A stretch of 64,000 nucleotides of DNA from UBA4292 sp964648695. GTDB lineage: Bacteria > Bacillota > Clostridia > Lachnospirales > Lachnospiraceae. The notes under the pieces were generated by a model. It was given only the letters and a program-made list of their open reading frames with translations, made no database searches and was not told where the DNA came from. The stretch covers positions 1 through 64,000 of the forward strand of contig CAZYLH010000001.1 of NCBI GenBank assembly GCA_964648695.1. The letters run 5' to 3'. The translations under genes were made by a program, and so were the position numbers. Each line of letters opens with the position of its first letter. The stretch's first letter is position 1. Below, in pieces: positions 18,440 to 26,827 of the stretch.

Positions 18440-18528
18440 ATCTAGCTCCTTTACTACAAGTCCTGTTTCTTCCCAGATATTACGCATTCATATCGGATTT
18501 AAAAAACACTCTCCATTATTTCTACTAA

Positions 18529-18562
18529 TTGACATATTAAAGTGAGATGTTTTATATGTCAA
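18529..18562. promoter_or_regulatory. Inverted repeat ahead of the regulator gene
   Basis: TTGACATAT (18529-18537) and ATATGTCAA (18554-18562) form 9-bp perfect arms with a 16-bp spacer. The TGACATA half-site is the one found in the importer operator at 16999-17014, consistent with autoregulation. Confidence 0.6.
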
Positions 18563-18617
18563 TACAAGAATTACTCCTGACTTTTACAGTTTAAATTTGT
18601 CACCAAAAGATTATTTT

Positions 18618-18664
18618 AACAAAAAAGAAGGGTCATGGCTTTTTATCCATGCTCCTTCTTTTTT
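18618..18664 (-). terminator. Terminator after the metal ATPase gene
   Basis: AAGAAGG..CATGG (18625-18638) pairs with CCATG..CCTTCTT (18647-18660). T-runs occur on both strands, so it could work in both directions; it follows the ATPase gene on the minus strand. Confidence 0.8.
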
Positions 18665-18685
18665 AGGTTATGTTTTTATGTGAAA

Positions 18686-20560
18686 TCAGTTAGTCCTAAG
18701 GGTTCTCATGGCATTTAACACCGCTAAAACCATCACTCCGACGTCCGCAAAAATAGCAATCCACATAGACGCGGTTCCCGTTATCCCTAAAGCGCCTATG
18801 ATAAGGCAGACAGCCTTTACCACCAAGGCAAAGACAATGTTCTGATACACAATTGACAGACATTTCCTGGAGATATTCATTGCCTGTATGATCTTCTTTG
18901 GATTATCATCCATAAGGACAATGTCCGCCGCCTCGATAGCTGCATCAGACCCCAGAACCCCCATTGCTATTCCAATGTCCGCTCTGCTTAGAACAGGTGC
19001 GTCATTGATGCCATCACCCACAAAGGCAAGAACTTCGTTTTCTGATTTTTTTGCAAGGAGGTCTTCCACAATCTGAACCTTGTCTGCAGGAAGAAGTTCG
19101 GCGTGATATTCATCAAGTCCCAGCTTATCAGCCACGTCAGATGCAGTTGTCTCATTGTCTCCTGTAAGCATAACAGTCTTTTTTACACCGGCTTCTTTAA
19201 GCCCGGTAATGGCATCCGCAGAATTCTCTTTTATGGTATCCGAGATGACAATGCTGCCTATAAAGCTGTTATCCAAAGCTAAATATACGACGCTTCCCAC
19301 ATCACTCACAGCATCAAAGGATATACCCGCTTCTGTCATCATCTCCTTATTTCCGGCTAACACCTTTGCCCCGCGATACACAGCGCTTACGCCGCGCCCG
19401 CCTATCTCCTTGACATCGCCTATAAGGCTCTTGTCAATCTCCCCGGCATATGCTTCACAGATACTCTTTGCGATGGGGTGATTGGAATAATTTTCCGCAT
19501 AGGCGGCTGTTTCAAGAAGCTCCTCTTTTGTATGCCCTTTTTCAGGATAGAGCTTTGTCACAGAAAAGCTTCCCCTTGTCAGGGTTCCAGTCTTATCAAA
19601 TACAACATATTTGGTCTTGGCTAGAGCCTCCAGATAGTTAGAGCCCTTTACCAGTATTCCGTTTCTTGAAGCTGCGCCGATACCTCCAAAAAAGCCCATC
19701 GGGATGGAGATAACCAGTGCGCACGGGCAGCTGATAACAAGGAAAGTGAGAGCTCTAAAGATCCAGTCGCTCCAGTTAGGGCTCGCGCTTAAAATAACCA
19801 TTCTAAAAAGCGGCGGCACAAGAGCGAGTGCTAAGGCGCTGTAGCATACAATCGGCGTATAATAGTGGGCAAATTTGGTTATGAATTTTTCTGTACGCGC
19901 CTTCTTCATGCTGGAATTTTCCACAAGGTCCAAAATTTTTGAGACCGTGGATTCTCCAAATTCCTTTGTGGTGCGAACCCTTATAAGTCCCGTGATATTT
20001 ACAGAGCCGCTTATAACCTCATCACCTTGGCTTACGGAGCGGGGAACGCTCTCTCCTGTCAGCGCACTTGTGTTTAGCGTGCTTGTGCCATCGCAGACAA
20101 CGCCGTCAATGGGGATCTTTTCTCCCGGCAAAACTACGATAACAGAGCCAATGGGAACCTCATCCGGATCGACCTGCTCATATGAATCCCCATTTGCAAG
20201 GTTTGCATAGTCCGGTCTTATATCCATCAGGCTGGCAATGTTTTTTCTGCTCTTTCCCACTGCATAACTTTGGAAGAGCTCTCCGATCTGATAGAAAAGC
20301 ATAACGGCAACGCCCTCGGAATATTCGCCAAGAATAAATGCTCCGATGGTGGCGACGGACATCAGGAAATTTTCATCAAAAACCTCTCCGTGAATTATAC
20401 CCAAAGCTGCCTTTCTCAAAATATCATATCCGATTACCAGATATGGAATTATGTATAAAGCAAAGAACAGCACCCCTGTCGCAGGAATAAAATGTAATAT
20501 CAGCATCAAGATGGCTGCTATAATAATCCTATAAAGTATATTTTTTTGCTTTTTTGTCAT
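18686..20560 (-). CDS. Zn/Cd/Pb-exporting P1B-type ATPase without its N-terminal metal domain
   Basis: A 624-residue metal efflux pump of the ZntA/CadA group. In order: two N-terminal helices and the MLFYQIGELFQSYAV pair, the actuator with ALTGESVP, the transport-site motif SCPCALV in the sixth helix, phosphorylation loop DKTGTLTRG, nucleotide-binding NHPIAKSI, hinge GDGINDAPVLSRADIGIAMG, and a last helix with ADVGVMVLAVLNAMR, whose Asp is typical of zinc-group pumps. The usual N-terminal HMA domain is absent and is encoded by a separate small gene 34 bp upstream. AGGTG lies ahead of the start. It is cotranscribed after the ArsR-type sensor and the HMA protein. Zinc or cadmium is more likely than copper. 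Confidence 0.93.
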   Translation of the reverse strand: MTKKQKNILYRIIIAAILMLILHFIPATGVLFFALYIIPYLVIGYDILRKAALGIIHGEVFDENFLMSVATIGAFILGEYSEGVAVMLFYQIGELFQSYAVGKSRKNIASLMDIRPDYANLANGDSYEQVDPDEVPIGSVIVVLPGEKIPIDGVVCDGTSTLNTSALTGESVPRSVSQGDEVISGSVNITGLIRVRTTKEFGESTVSKILDLVENSSMKKARTEKFITKFAHYYTPIVCYSALALALVPPLFRMVILSASPNWSDWIFRALTFLVISCPCALVISIPMGFFGGIGAASRNGILVKGSNYLEALAKTKYVVFDKTGTLTRGSFSVTKLYPEKGHTKEELLETAAYAENYSNHPIAKSICEAYAGEIDKSLIGDVKEIGGRGVSAVYRGAKVLAGNKEMMTEAGISFDAVSDVGSVVYLALDNSFIGSIVISDTIKENSADAITGLKEAGVKKTVMLTGDNETTASDVADKLGLDEYHAELLPADKVQIVEDLLAKKSENEVLAFVGDGINDAPVLSRADIGIAMGVLGSDAAIEAADIVLMDDNPKKIIQAMNISRKCLSIVYQNIVFALVVKAVCLIIGALGITGTASMWIAIFADVGVMVLAVLNAMRTLRTN

Positions 20561-20594
20561 CGCTATGCACCTGATACCTTTTTCGCTTAATCAA

Positions 20595-20813
20595 TTAACA
20601 ATAGATCTCACAGTCAGGTTCCACCTTCTTGCAGGCTTTTGTTATGTCCTTCATGACTTTGTCAGGCTCCGCACCCTCATCAAACTCAACGCTCATCTTC
20701 TGCGTCATAAAGCTTACCGTGGCAGATTTAACACCATCTATTTTTCCGGCAGCTTCCTCCATCTTTGCAGCACAGTTTGCACAGTCAACCTCGATCTTAA
20801 AATTCTTTTTCAT
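20595..20813 (-). CDS. Free-standing heavy-metal-associated (HMA) domain protein
   Basis: A 72-residue ferredoxin-like HMA fold with the metal site VDCANCAAKME (Cys11 and Cys14) and the usual GVKSATVSF and MSVEFDEG strands. Three further Cys lie toward the C-terminus, the last two within PDCEIYC. It acts as a soluble metal chaperone or the detached N-terminal domain of the efflux ATPase encoded just downstream. It is preceded by AAAAGGAG and sits between the sensor and pump genes in one operon. Confidence 0.92.
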   Translation of the reverse strand: MKKNFKIEVDCANCAAKMEEAAGKIDGVKSATVSFMTQKMSVEFDEGAEPDKVMKDITKACKKVEPDCEIYC

Positions 20814-20834
20814 GTGATTTCTCCTTTTTTAGCA

Positions 20835-21155
20835 TTATTCTTCCACATGCTCCATACCCATGCTTATGATCGCTCTTACATGGTCGTCGTCCAATGAATA
20901 GTAGATGGATTTTCCTTCTCTTCTGAAGCGTACCAGCTTTGAATCCTTTAAAATGCGAAGCTGATGGCTTACAGAGGATTGGCTTAAACCAAGCAGATCA
21001 GCAATCTCCTGCACACAAAGCTCCCGCTCAAACAGCGCATAGAGAATTTTTACTCTGGTGGAATCTCCAAAAACTCTAAACAAATCTGCCAGATCATATA
21101 AAACCTCATCTGCCGGCATTTCTGCTAAAAGTGCGGATAAATCTCGCTCTCCCAT
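20835..21155 (-). CDS. ArsR/SmtB-family metal-responsive repressor
   Basis: A 106-residue winged helix protein. The recognition helix region reads LCVQEIADLLGLSQSSVSHQLRILKDSKLVRFRREGKSIYY. The C-terminal helix DDDHVRAIISMGMEHVEE carries the Asp-His...His-Glu spacing of the alpha-5 zinc site of SmtB/CzrA. The CadC-type ELCVC motif is altered to ELCVQ, so the thiolate alpha-3N site is probably not used. It is first in the operon with the HMA protein and exporter and should repress it until zinc-like metals bind. An imperfect palindrome covers the transcription start. Confidence 0.92.
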   Translation of the reverse strand: MGERDLSALLAEMPADEVLYDLADLFRVFGDSTRVKILYALFERELCVQEIADLLGLSQSSVSHQLRILKDSKLVRFRREGKSIYYSLDDDHVRAIISMGMEHVEE

Positions 21156-21214
21156 TGGCTTAACTCCTCTCTTTCTTTGGATGATGAGACAGGATAACTT
21201 TTTGTTTCTCGCCT

Positions 21215-21236
21215 CATATGTTCATGTGTTCATATG
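21215..21236. promoter_or_regulatory. Probable ArsR-type operator
   Basis: CATATG-N10-CATATG (21215-21236) with inner TTCA/TGTTCA resembles the ATATGAACA...TGTTCATAT sites of SmtB-like repressors. It lies directly downstream of the -10 box at 21240-21245. Confidence 0.6.
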
Positions 21237-21239
21237 TCG

Positions 21240-21268
21240 AATATATCACTTCTTTTATCTCTTGTCAA
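21240..21268 (-). promoter_or_regulatory. Promoter of the metal efflux operon
   Basis: On the minus strand TTGACA (21263-21268) and TATATT (21240-21245) are 17 bp apart. Confidence 0.8.
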
Positions 21269-21269
21269 C

Positions 21270-21302
21270 AAAAAAGCAGCAGAAATTGATATTTTCTGCT
21301 GC
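21270..21302 (-). terminator. Terminator of ridA
   Basis: GCAGCAGAAA (21276-21285) and TTTCTGCTGC (21293-21302) form a 10-bp stem, followed by six Ts on the minus strand. Confidence 0.9.
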
Positions 21303-21316
21303 TAATTTTTTATCTT

Positions 21317-21700
21317 TTAAAAAGCGGCTATTGCCTCCACCTCACAGAGCACATTCTTTGGCAGTGTCTTTACCGCCACGCAGGAACGCGCGGGCTTTCC
21401 GGTAAAATACTTTGCATACACCTCGTTAAATGCCGCAAAGTCATTCATATCCGCCAAAAAGCAGGTGGTCTTTATAACGTTTTCCGCACCGCATCCGGCT
21501 GCCTTTAAAATGGCAATGACATTCTTGCAGGACTGCTCCGCCTGCTCGGAAATTCCCCCTGCCACCAGACCTCCGTTTGCCGGATCAATAGGGATCTGAC
21601 CTGAGGTGTATAAAAGCTTTGCGCCTGCGCTAACTACATACCCCTGCGAATAGGGTCCGATTGCGTCGGGTGCCTCCTTTGTTGCGATTATTTCTGCCAT
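21317..21700 (-). CDS. ridA: RidA family 2-iminobutanoate/2-iminopropanoate deaminase
   Basis: A 127-residue YjgF/YER057c/UK114 protein. It hydrolyses reactive enamines/imines released by PLP enzymes such as threonine dehydratase, protecting other PLP enzymes. Visible family residues: GPYSQGYVVSAG and LYTSGQIPIDP near the N-terminus, CKNVIAILKAAGC in the helix, and the C-terminal ARSCVAVKTLPKNVLCEVEAIA with the substrate-binding Arg and Glu. It is monocistronic or read through from pnp, which ends 37 bp upstream, and closes with a strong terminator. Confidence 0.95.
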   Translation of the reverse strand: MAEIIATKEAPDAIGPYSQGYVVSAGAKLLYTSGQIPIDPANGGLVAGGISEQAEQSCKNVIAILKAAGCGAENVIKTTCFLADMNDFAAFNEVYAKYFTGKPARSCVAVKTLPKNVLCEVEAIAAF

Positions 21701-21737
21701 AATGTCTCTCCTTTCCTGCCTCTTTTTTTATATGAGG

Positions 21738-23831
21738 TTAGTCCTGCTTTACATCCTTCATGGAGAAATTAAAGCGTCCCATCTTGTCCTGACCGGTGCA
21801 GACAACCTTTACAACATCGCCGATATTTAGCACATCCTCAACTGATCTGATTCTCTCGTTTGTGATCTTTGAAATGTGAACCATTCCCTCCTTGCCGGGA
21901 GCAAACTCCAAAAATGCTCCAAATTCCTTGATGCTGATTACTGTACCTGTAAGAAGCATTCCTGCCTCGTAATCAGTGACAATAACATTAATGGTGTCCA
22001 TAGCCTTCTGTATCATGGCCTCGTCGATTCCACATACGGAAACCATGCCCTCATCGGTTATGTCGATCTTCACGCCGGTCTCCTCGATAATCCTGTTGAT
22101 CACCTTACCCTGCTTGCCGACAACATCGCCAATCTTAGAAGGATCGATAGTCATGGTGACGATCTTTGGAGCATATGCGCTCACGCTCTCGCGAGGTGCG
22201 TCAATCGCCTTACTCATCACCTCATCCATAATATAAAGGCGGGCCTCCCTTGTCTTTGTAAGGGCCTCCTCTACAATGTTTTTAGTTAGGCCATGAATTT
22301 TGATATCCATCTGGATGGCAGTGATACCCTTGTGAGTACCAGCAACCTTAAAGTCCATATCGCCAAAGAAATCCTCAAGACCCTGTATATCTGTCAGGAC
22401 AATGTAATCATCGTCTGAATCTCCGGTCACAAGACCGCATGAGATACCCGCTACCATTGCCTTAATAGGCACACCGGCAGCCATTAAAGCCATACAGGAA
22501 GCGCACACGGACGCCTGAGATGTGGAGCCGTTTGACTCGAAAGTCTCAGACACAGAGCGGATGGCATACGGGAATTCCTCCTCTGTTGGAAGAACGGGGA
22601 TAAGGGCTTTTTCCGCCAGCGCACCGTGGCCAATCTCGCGACGTCCCGGCCCCCTTGAAGGCCTCGTCTCTCCAACGGAGTATGAGGGGAAATTGTACTG
22701 GTGCATGTAGCGCTTGGAAGTCTCGTTTACATCAAGACCGTCAAGTCTCTGAGCGTCTGATAGGGGCGCAAGGGTAACCACGTTGCAGATCTGAGTCTGA
22801 CCACGGGTAAACATTGCAGAGCCGTGCACTCTTGGTATCAGATCAACCTCCGCCGCAAGAGGACGGATCTGGTTGATGGCACGTCCGTCAGGTCTCTTGT
22901 GATCCTTTAAGATCATCTTTCTGACAGTCTTCTTCTGGAATTTGTAAACTGCATCGCCTACAAGGGGCACCCACTCAGGATGGGTCTGCTCATATCTCTC
23001 GGTAAGCTTTGCTGTAATCTGCTTAATATTTTCCTCTCTCTTCTGCTTCTCATCGGTAAATACAGCCTCCTCCATCGCTCCCGGGGTGATGAAGTCCACC
23101 ATATCATCCCAGAGCTCTGCCGGTGTATCCACATGCTCATAGTCATGCTTTGGCTTTCCATTTTCTGCAACGATCGTATCAATAAAGGCGATCACCTGCT
23201 GATTCACCTCGTGGGCGCCGTAGATTGCCTTAAGCATTACATCCTCTGAAACCTCGTTTGCTCCCGCCTCGATCATTATCACCTTATCGCGGGTGGAGGC
23301 AACAGTAAGAGCCAGATCAGAAACCAGTCTCTGCTCGCTTGTAGGGTTGTAAACAAGCTCACCGTCAACCAATCCCACCTGTGTAGCAGAGATCGGGCCG
23401 TCAAAGGGGATGTCAGAGATTGATGTGGCGATGGATGCGCCGATCATGGCAATCACCTCCGGAGAGCACTCCGGATCCACGCTCATAACCATAGCATCAA
23501 GCGTCACATCATTGCGGTAATCCTTCGGGAAAAGGGGACGCATAGGGCGGTCGATGACACGGCTTGTAAGAACTGCATGTTCGCTTGCCTTGCCCTCTCT
23601 CCTGTTAAAACCTCCGGGGATTTTTCCCACGGCATACATCTTCTCCTCGTACTCAACGCTTAAGGGGAAAAAGTCAATGCCATCCCTTGGCTTGTCTGAT
23701 GCTGTGGCGGTGCATAAAAGAGTTGTGTCGCCATAGTGCATAAATGCTGCACCGTTTGCCTGAGCTGCCACTCTTCCAATATCAACCCGAAGAGTTCTTC
23801 CTGCCAGCTCCATGGAATAAGTCTTGTACAT
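21738..23831 (-). CDS. pnp: Polyribonucleotide nucleotidyltransferase (PNPase)
   Basis: A 697-residue phosphorolytic 3'-5' exoribonuclease of RNA decay. It has an N-terminal RNase PH domain (residues about 10-140, GDTTLLCTATAS), a helical domain, and a second catalytic RNase PH domain (about 320-540, RPDGRAINQIRPL, SSQAS-type segment, VAGISCGLVTGDSDDDYIVLTDIQGLEDFFGDMDFKVAGT). A KH domain (IGDVVGKQGKVINRIIEETG) and a C-terminal S1 domain (GTVISIKEFGAFLEF) follow. AAAGGAG precedes the start. It lies downstream of rpsO, the classic rpsO-pnp pairing, and its leader shares a motif with the rpsO leader. Confidence 0.98.
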   Translation of the reverse strand: MYKTYSMELAGRTLRVDIGRVAAQANGAAFMHYGDTTLLCTATASDKPRDGIDFFPLSVEYEEKMYAVGKIPGGFNRREGKASEHAVLTSRVIDRPMRPLFPKDYRNDVTLDAMVMSVDPECSPEVIAMIGASIATSISDIPFDGPISATQVGLVDGELVYNPTSEQRLVSDLALTVASTRDKVIMIEAGANEVSEDVMLKAIYGAHEVNQQVIAFIDTIVAENGKPKHDYEHVDTPAELWDDMVDFITPGAMEEAVFTDEKQKREENIKQITAKLTERYEQTHPEWVPLVGDAVYKFQKKTVRKMILKDHKRPDGRAINQIRPLAAEVDLIPRVHGSAMFTRGQTQICNVVTLAPLSDAQRLDGLDVNETSKRYMHQYNFPSYSVGETRPSRGPGRREIGHGALAEKALIPVLPTEEEFPYAIRSVSETFESNGSTSQASVCASCMALMAAGVPIKAMVAGISCGLVTGDSDDDYIVLTDIQGLEDFFGDMDFKVAGTHKGITAIQMDIKIHGLTKNIVEEALTKTREARLYIMDEVMSKAIDAPRESVSAYAPKIVTMTIDPSKIGDVVGKQGKVINRIIEETGVKIDITDEGMVSVCGIDEAMIQKAMDTINVIVTDYEAGMLLTGTVISIKEFGAFLEFAPGKEGMVHISKITNERIRSVEDVLNIGDVVKVVCTGQDKMGRFNFSMKDVKQD

Positions 23832-23869
23832 TTCAATATCTCCTTTAAATGATGTATGAAAGATACCGA

Positions 23870-23935
23870 AACTACTGATAAACCCACCGGCTGATGAGCT
23901 TATCAGTGGTCTCGGCGAAAATCTTTCATTTTTTT
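23870..23935 (-). promoter_or_regulatory. Structured pnp leader with a motif shared with the rpsO leader
   Basis: On the minus strand the 11-mer TTTTCGCCGAG (23911-23921) is followed by a hairpin CCAC-TGAT...ATCA-gcc-GGTGG (about 23885-23910). The same 11-mer occurs in the rpsO leader at 24349-24359. A common S15- or PNPase-dependent control is possible; this is inference. Confidence 0.4.
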
Positions 23936-23940
23936 CTTAA

Positions 23941-23968
23941 AGAAAAGAGGTGAAGTTTCCTTCACCTC
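23941..23968 (-). terminator. rpsO terminator
   Basis: GAGGTGAAG (23947-23955) and CTTCACCTC (23960-23968) form a 9-bp stem with a 4-nt loop, followed on the minus strand by TTTTCTTT. Confidence 0.85.
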
Positions 23969-24003
23969 TTCACTTCGCCAGTTGAATTGAATTCAGAGAT
24001 GAA

Positions 24004-24270
24004 TTACTTTCTGAGACCAAGCTTCTCGATAAGCGCTCTGTAGCCCTCAAGATCTTTCTTTCTCAGATAAGCGAGCAGGTTTCTTCTCTGACCGACCATC
24101 ATCAGAAGACCTCTTCTGGAGTGATGATCCTTAGGATTTACTTTAAGGTGTGCGTTAAGCTCCTTAATGCGCTCAGTCAAAAGCGCGATCTGAACCTCGG
24201 ATGAACCCGTGTCAGTAGGAGTTCTTCCATACTCTGCGATAATCTCTGCCTTCTTTTCCTTAGAAATCAT
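24004..24270 (-). CDS. rpsO: Ribosomal protein S15
   Basis: An 88-residue small-subunit protein that binds the 16S rRNA three-way junction early in assembly. Full family length, with EYGRTPTDTGSSEVQIALLTERI, LKVNPKDHHSRRGLLMMVGQRR and a final YRALIEKLGLRK. It has its own promoter and terminator and precedes pnp, as in most bacteria. Confidence 0.98.
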   Translation of the reverse strand: MISKEKKAEIIAEYGRTPTDTGSSEVQIALLTERIKELNAHLKVNPKDHHSRRGLLMMVGQRRNLLAYLRKKDLEGYRALIEKLGLRK

Positions 24271-24372
24271 GATTCCTATCCTCCATAAATTATACTGTTA
24301 TGACTCACCAAAAACCAAGGAAGGGCTTGGAGTGGCCCGTACCTGAGCCTCGGCGAAAACTCATACTGCCAC

Positions 24373-24401
24373 ATAGTAGCACATTTCATCACAAATGTAA
24401 A
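24373..24401 (-). promoter_or_regulatory. rpsO promoter
   Basis: On the minus strand TTTACA (24396-24401) and TACTAT (24373-24378) are 17 bp apart. The leader of about 95 nt contains the TTTTCGCCGAG motif (24349-24359). No terminator is visible between the end of the mannoside gene at 24424 and this promoter. Confidence 0.75.
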
Positions 24402-24423
24402 GCGCAAAAAATGTTTTTTACCC

Positions 24424-26763
24424 TTACATCTTTCTCAAATACGCAAGATTGTCTGAAATCATCGCGTTTCTCTGAGCGACGCACTCCACGCTTCTTAAGG
24501 GATCTTTTGGTGTGTTAAATACATAGTCAACAAGCTTATCCATAGTTGTCGTGGCAACATGCATTCTGGTATCCGAGGACGCGTAGTAGATGTATATATC
24601 CCCGTTTTCCCTGACGATGGCGCCGTTTGTAAACGCCACGTTTGACACATCTCCCACTCTCTCATCCCCTAAGGGGCCGATAAGCAGTCCTGATGGCTCT
24701 GCAATCACCTTCCACGGCTCATTTAAATCAGTCGCAAAGGCATAGATTACATAACGCAGTCCCGCAGCGGTGTTTCTCACGCCGTGCGCAATGTGGATCC
24801 ACCCCTTAGGGGTTTTTATCGGAACAGCGCCCGCACCGTTTTTCACTTCGGTTATGGTGTGATACTTTCTCTTGCTGGTGATGATCTCCTCGTCAATAAC
24901 CGCGTGGGTGATATCATCACAAAGGCCAAAGCCGATGCCGCCTCCTGAGCCCGTGTCTATAAAGTCATCCATGGGTCTTGTGTAAAAGGCGTACTTTCCG
25001 TTTACAAACTCCGGATGAAGCACCACATTTCTCTGCTGAGGTGATCTTAATGTGACCAGGTTTGGAAGCCTCTCCCAGGTCTTTAAATCCTTAGTGCGCA
25101 CAATTCCGGCAGCCGCAACGGCAGCGGACAAGTCAGGATTTGTCTCATCCTTACTCTCAGAGCAGAACACACCGTAGATATAGCCGTCCTCGTGCTGGGT
25201 AAGGCGCATATCATACACGTTTGTCTCCTCAGGGCAAGTATCCTCAAGGAGGATCGGATAATCCCAGAATTCAAATCCATCTATTCCGCTATCGCTCTCT
25301 GCCACAGCAAAGAATGACTTTCTATCATTCCCCTCCACACGCACAATCAGATAGTACTTTCCGTTAAGGTAGATGGCACCGGAGTTCATAGCGGCATTGA
25401 TGCCAAGGCGCTCTACAAAAAGCGGATTGCTTTCAGGGTCAAGATCATATTTCCATATAAGCGGCGCATGCTTTGCCGTAAGAACCGGATATTTATAGCG
25501 GGCATAAATACCGTTTGAAAAATCCGCCTTGTAGTTATGCCTGTGTATCAGCTCATCATAATCTTTTTTTAGATAGTAGTAGCGAGGATGTAGCTTTGGC
25601 TCCACTCCCCTCTTGATAATCTCTATGCACATGCGCCCGTTGTGATAAGGGCATTTCCACGGCTCAACTATGGGCTTTTCAAAATCCGGCGTATGATCTG
25701 GCTTTAGCCGCCAATACCACTCTCCGCCTTCTCTAGGATCAGTCAGTTTTTCCTGGATATAGGTCCAGATATCGCATGCCGCCTCTAAGTACTCCTCACG
25801 TCCGTCTCTCTGATAGCCATTTAAAAAGCCAACAACCGCCTCTGCCTGTCCCCACCAGATACGGTATTCATCATCAACGCCCCTCTCGCACTCGTTTAAG
25901 AGGGAATGCTCACGGTAAGCCCTCTCATAAATCTTCTTAGTCAAGTCCGCAGTGATAACATGCATACGGCGCGTGTATTCTGGATCATTAAGCACCTCAA
26001 GGCCGCGGTCAATAAGCCATGCCGCCTCAATGTCGTGCCCGTATGAGTGCAGGTCGATGATGGAGTTCATCTCGCGGTCAAAGAAAACCTCCTGCCTGCA
26101 AAGCGCGGGGTTATAAAGCTTTTTCTCAATCGTATCAAAAATCCATGAAAGGCGCTTTGCCACGCGCGCATCCTTTGAAACACGCAAAAGCTCTGTATAA
26201 GCCTCTAAGACATGTAAAAGGGTGTTCATGGTTTTTTCCGCCATCACTCCGTTTTCAGAAAGCTTTTCGTTGCTCTCCGGCTTAAAGTCCGCTGTGAAGG
26301 CTTCCATATATCCGATATCATCCCTGCACTTTGTCTCGATCAGCTCAAAGAGCAAAAAGGCTGTATCAAGCGCCTCCTTTTTGTTTGTAACGCTGTAATA
26401 TGACGACAAAGCGTAGATGGCAAATGCCTGGTTGTAGGTGTGCTTTAAGTCATCAAAAACTGTACCGTCATAGTTTAAGCTCCAGTAAACGCCGCCGTTT
26501 ACATCATCAAGGCAGTGATTTTTTAAGAAATCATATGCGTGATCCGCATAAGAAAGCAGAGTATCATCTTTTAGTACCATATAGGCGTTACTGTAAAACC
26601 AGAGAATTCGGCTGTTTAAAATGCAGCCCTTAACCGCCCTTTTATCTACCTTTAGATCGCTGTCCACGTAGCCGTAAAAACCGCCGTACTCTGCGTCCTT
26701 TAAGCGGTTCCAAAAAGGGATGATTTTTTTGATTAAATGTTTTTTTACCTCAGAAATAAACAT
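24424..26763 (-). CDS. Cellobiose 2-epimerase / 4-O-beta-mannosyl-glucose phosphorylase (GH130) fusion
   Basis: A 779-residue two-enzyme polypeptide, each module at full family length. Residues 1 to about 390 are an AGE-family cellobiose 2-epimerase (IIPFWNRLKDAEYGGFYGYVD, HTYNQAFAIYALSSYY, LHSYGHDIEAAWLIDRG, RIWWGQAEAVVGF, KCPYHNGRMCIEI), which turns beta-1,4-mannobiose into mannosyl-glucose. Residues about 391-779 are a GH130 subfamily-1 phosphorylase (INAAMNSGAIYLNGKYYLIVRVEG, catalytic Asp about 518 in NVYDMRLTQ, phosphate-site RNVVLHPEF, NGAGAVPIKTPKGW). It would cleave mannosyl-glucose with phosphate to mannose 1-phosphate and glucose. These are consecutive steps of intracellular beta-mannan use, normally separate adjacent genes. 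No signal peptide is seen. Last gene of a LacI-GH130_2-fusion operon. Module assignments are firm; substrate is inferred from family. Confidence 0.93.
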   Translation of the reverse strand: MFISEVKKHLIKKIIPFWNRLKDAEYGGFYGYVDSDLKVDKRAVKGCILNSRILWFYSNAYMVLKDDTLLSYADHAYDFLKNHCLDDVNGGVYWSLNYDGTVFDDLKHTYNQAFAIYALSSYYSVTNKKEALDTAFLLFELIETKCRDDIGYMEAFTADFKPESNEKLSENGVMAEKTMNTLLHVLEAYTELLRVSKDARVAKRLSWIFDTIEKKLYNPALCRQEVFFDREMNSIIDLHSYGHDIEAAWLIDRGLEVLNDPEYTRRMHVITADLTKKIYERAYREHSLLNECERGVDDEYRIWWGQAEAVVGFLNGYQRDGREEYLEAACDIWTYIQEKLTDPREGGEWYWRLKPDHTPDFEKPIVEPWKCPYHNGRMCIEIIKRGVEPKLHPRYYYLKKDYDELIHRHNYKADFSNGIYARYKYPVLTAKHAPLIWKYDLDPESNPLFVERLGINAAMNSGAIYLNGKYYLIVRVEGNDRKSFFAVAESDSGIDGFEFWDYPILLEDTCPEETNVYDMRLTQHEDGYIYGVFCSESKDETNPDLSAAVAAAGIVRTKDLKTWERLPNLVTLRSPQQRNVVLHPEFVNGKYAFYTRPMDDFIDTGSGGGIGFGLCDDITHAVIDEEIITSKRKYHTITEVKNGAGAVPIKTPKGWIHIAHGVRNTAAGLRYVIYAFATDLNEPWKVIAEPSGLLIGPLGDERVGDVSNVAFTNGAIVRENGDIYIYYASSDTRMHVATTTMDKLVDYVFNTPKDPLRSVECVAQRNAMISDNLAYLRKM

Positions 26764-26786
26764 ATCTTTATCTCCTTATTTACTGA

Positions 26787-26810
26787 AAAGGCTGCCAAAA
26801 AGCAGCCTTT
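26787..26810 (-). repeat. Intercistronic hairpin between the two phosphorylase genes
   Basis: AAAGGCTGC (minus strand, 26802-26810) pairs over 9 bp with GCAGCCTTT (26787-26795), followed by a short TTTTC. It could be a partial terminator or an mRNA stabiliser that sets the ratio of the two phosphorylases. Confidence 0.55.
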
Positions 26811-26827
26811 CACATGAATATCAAATT

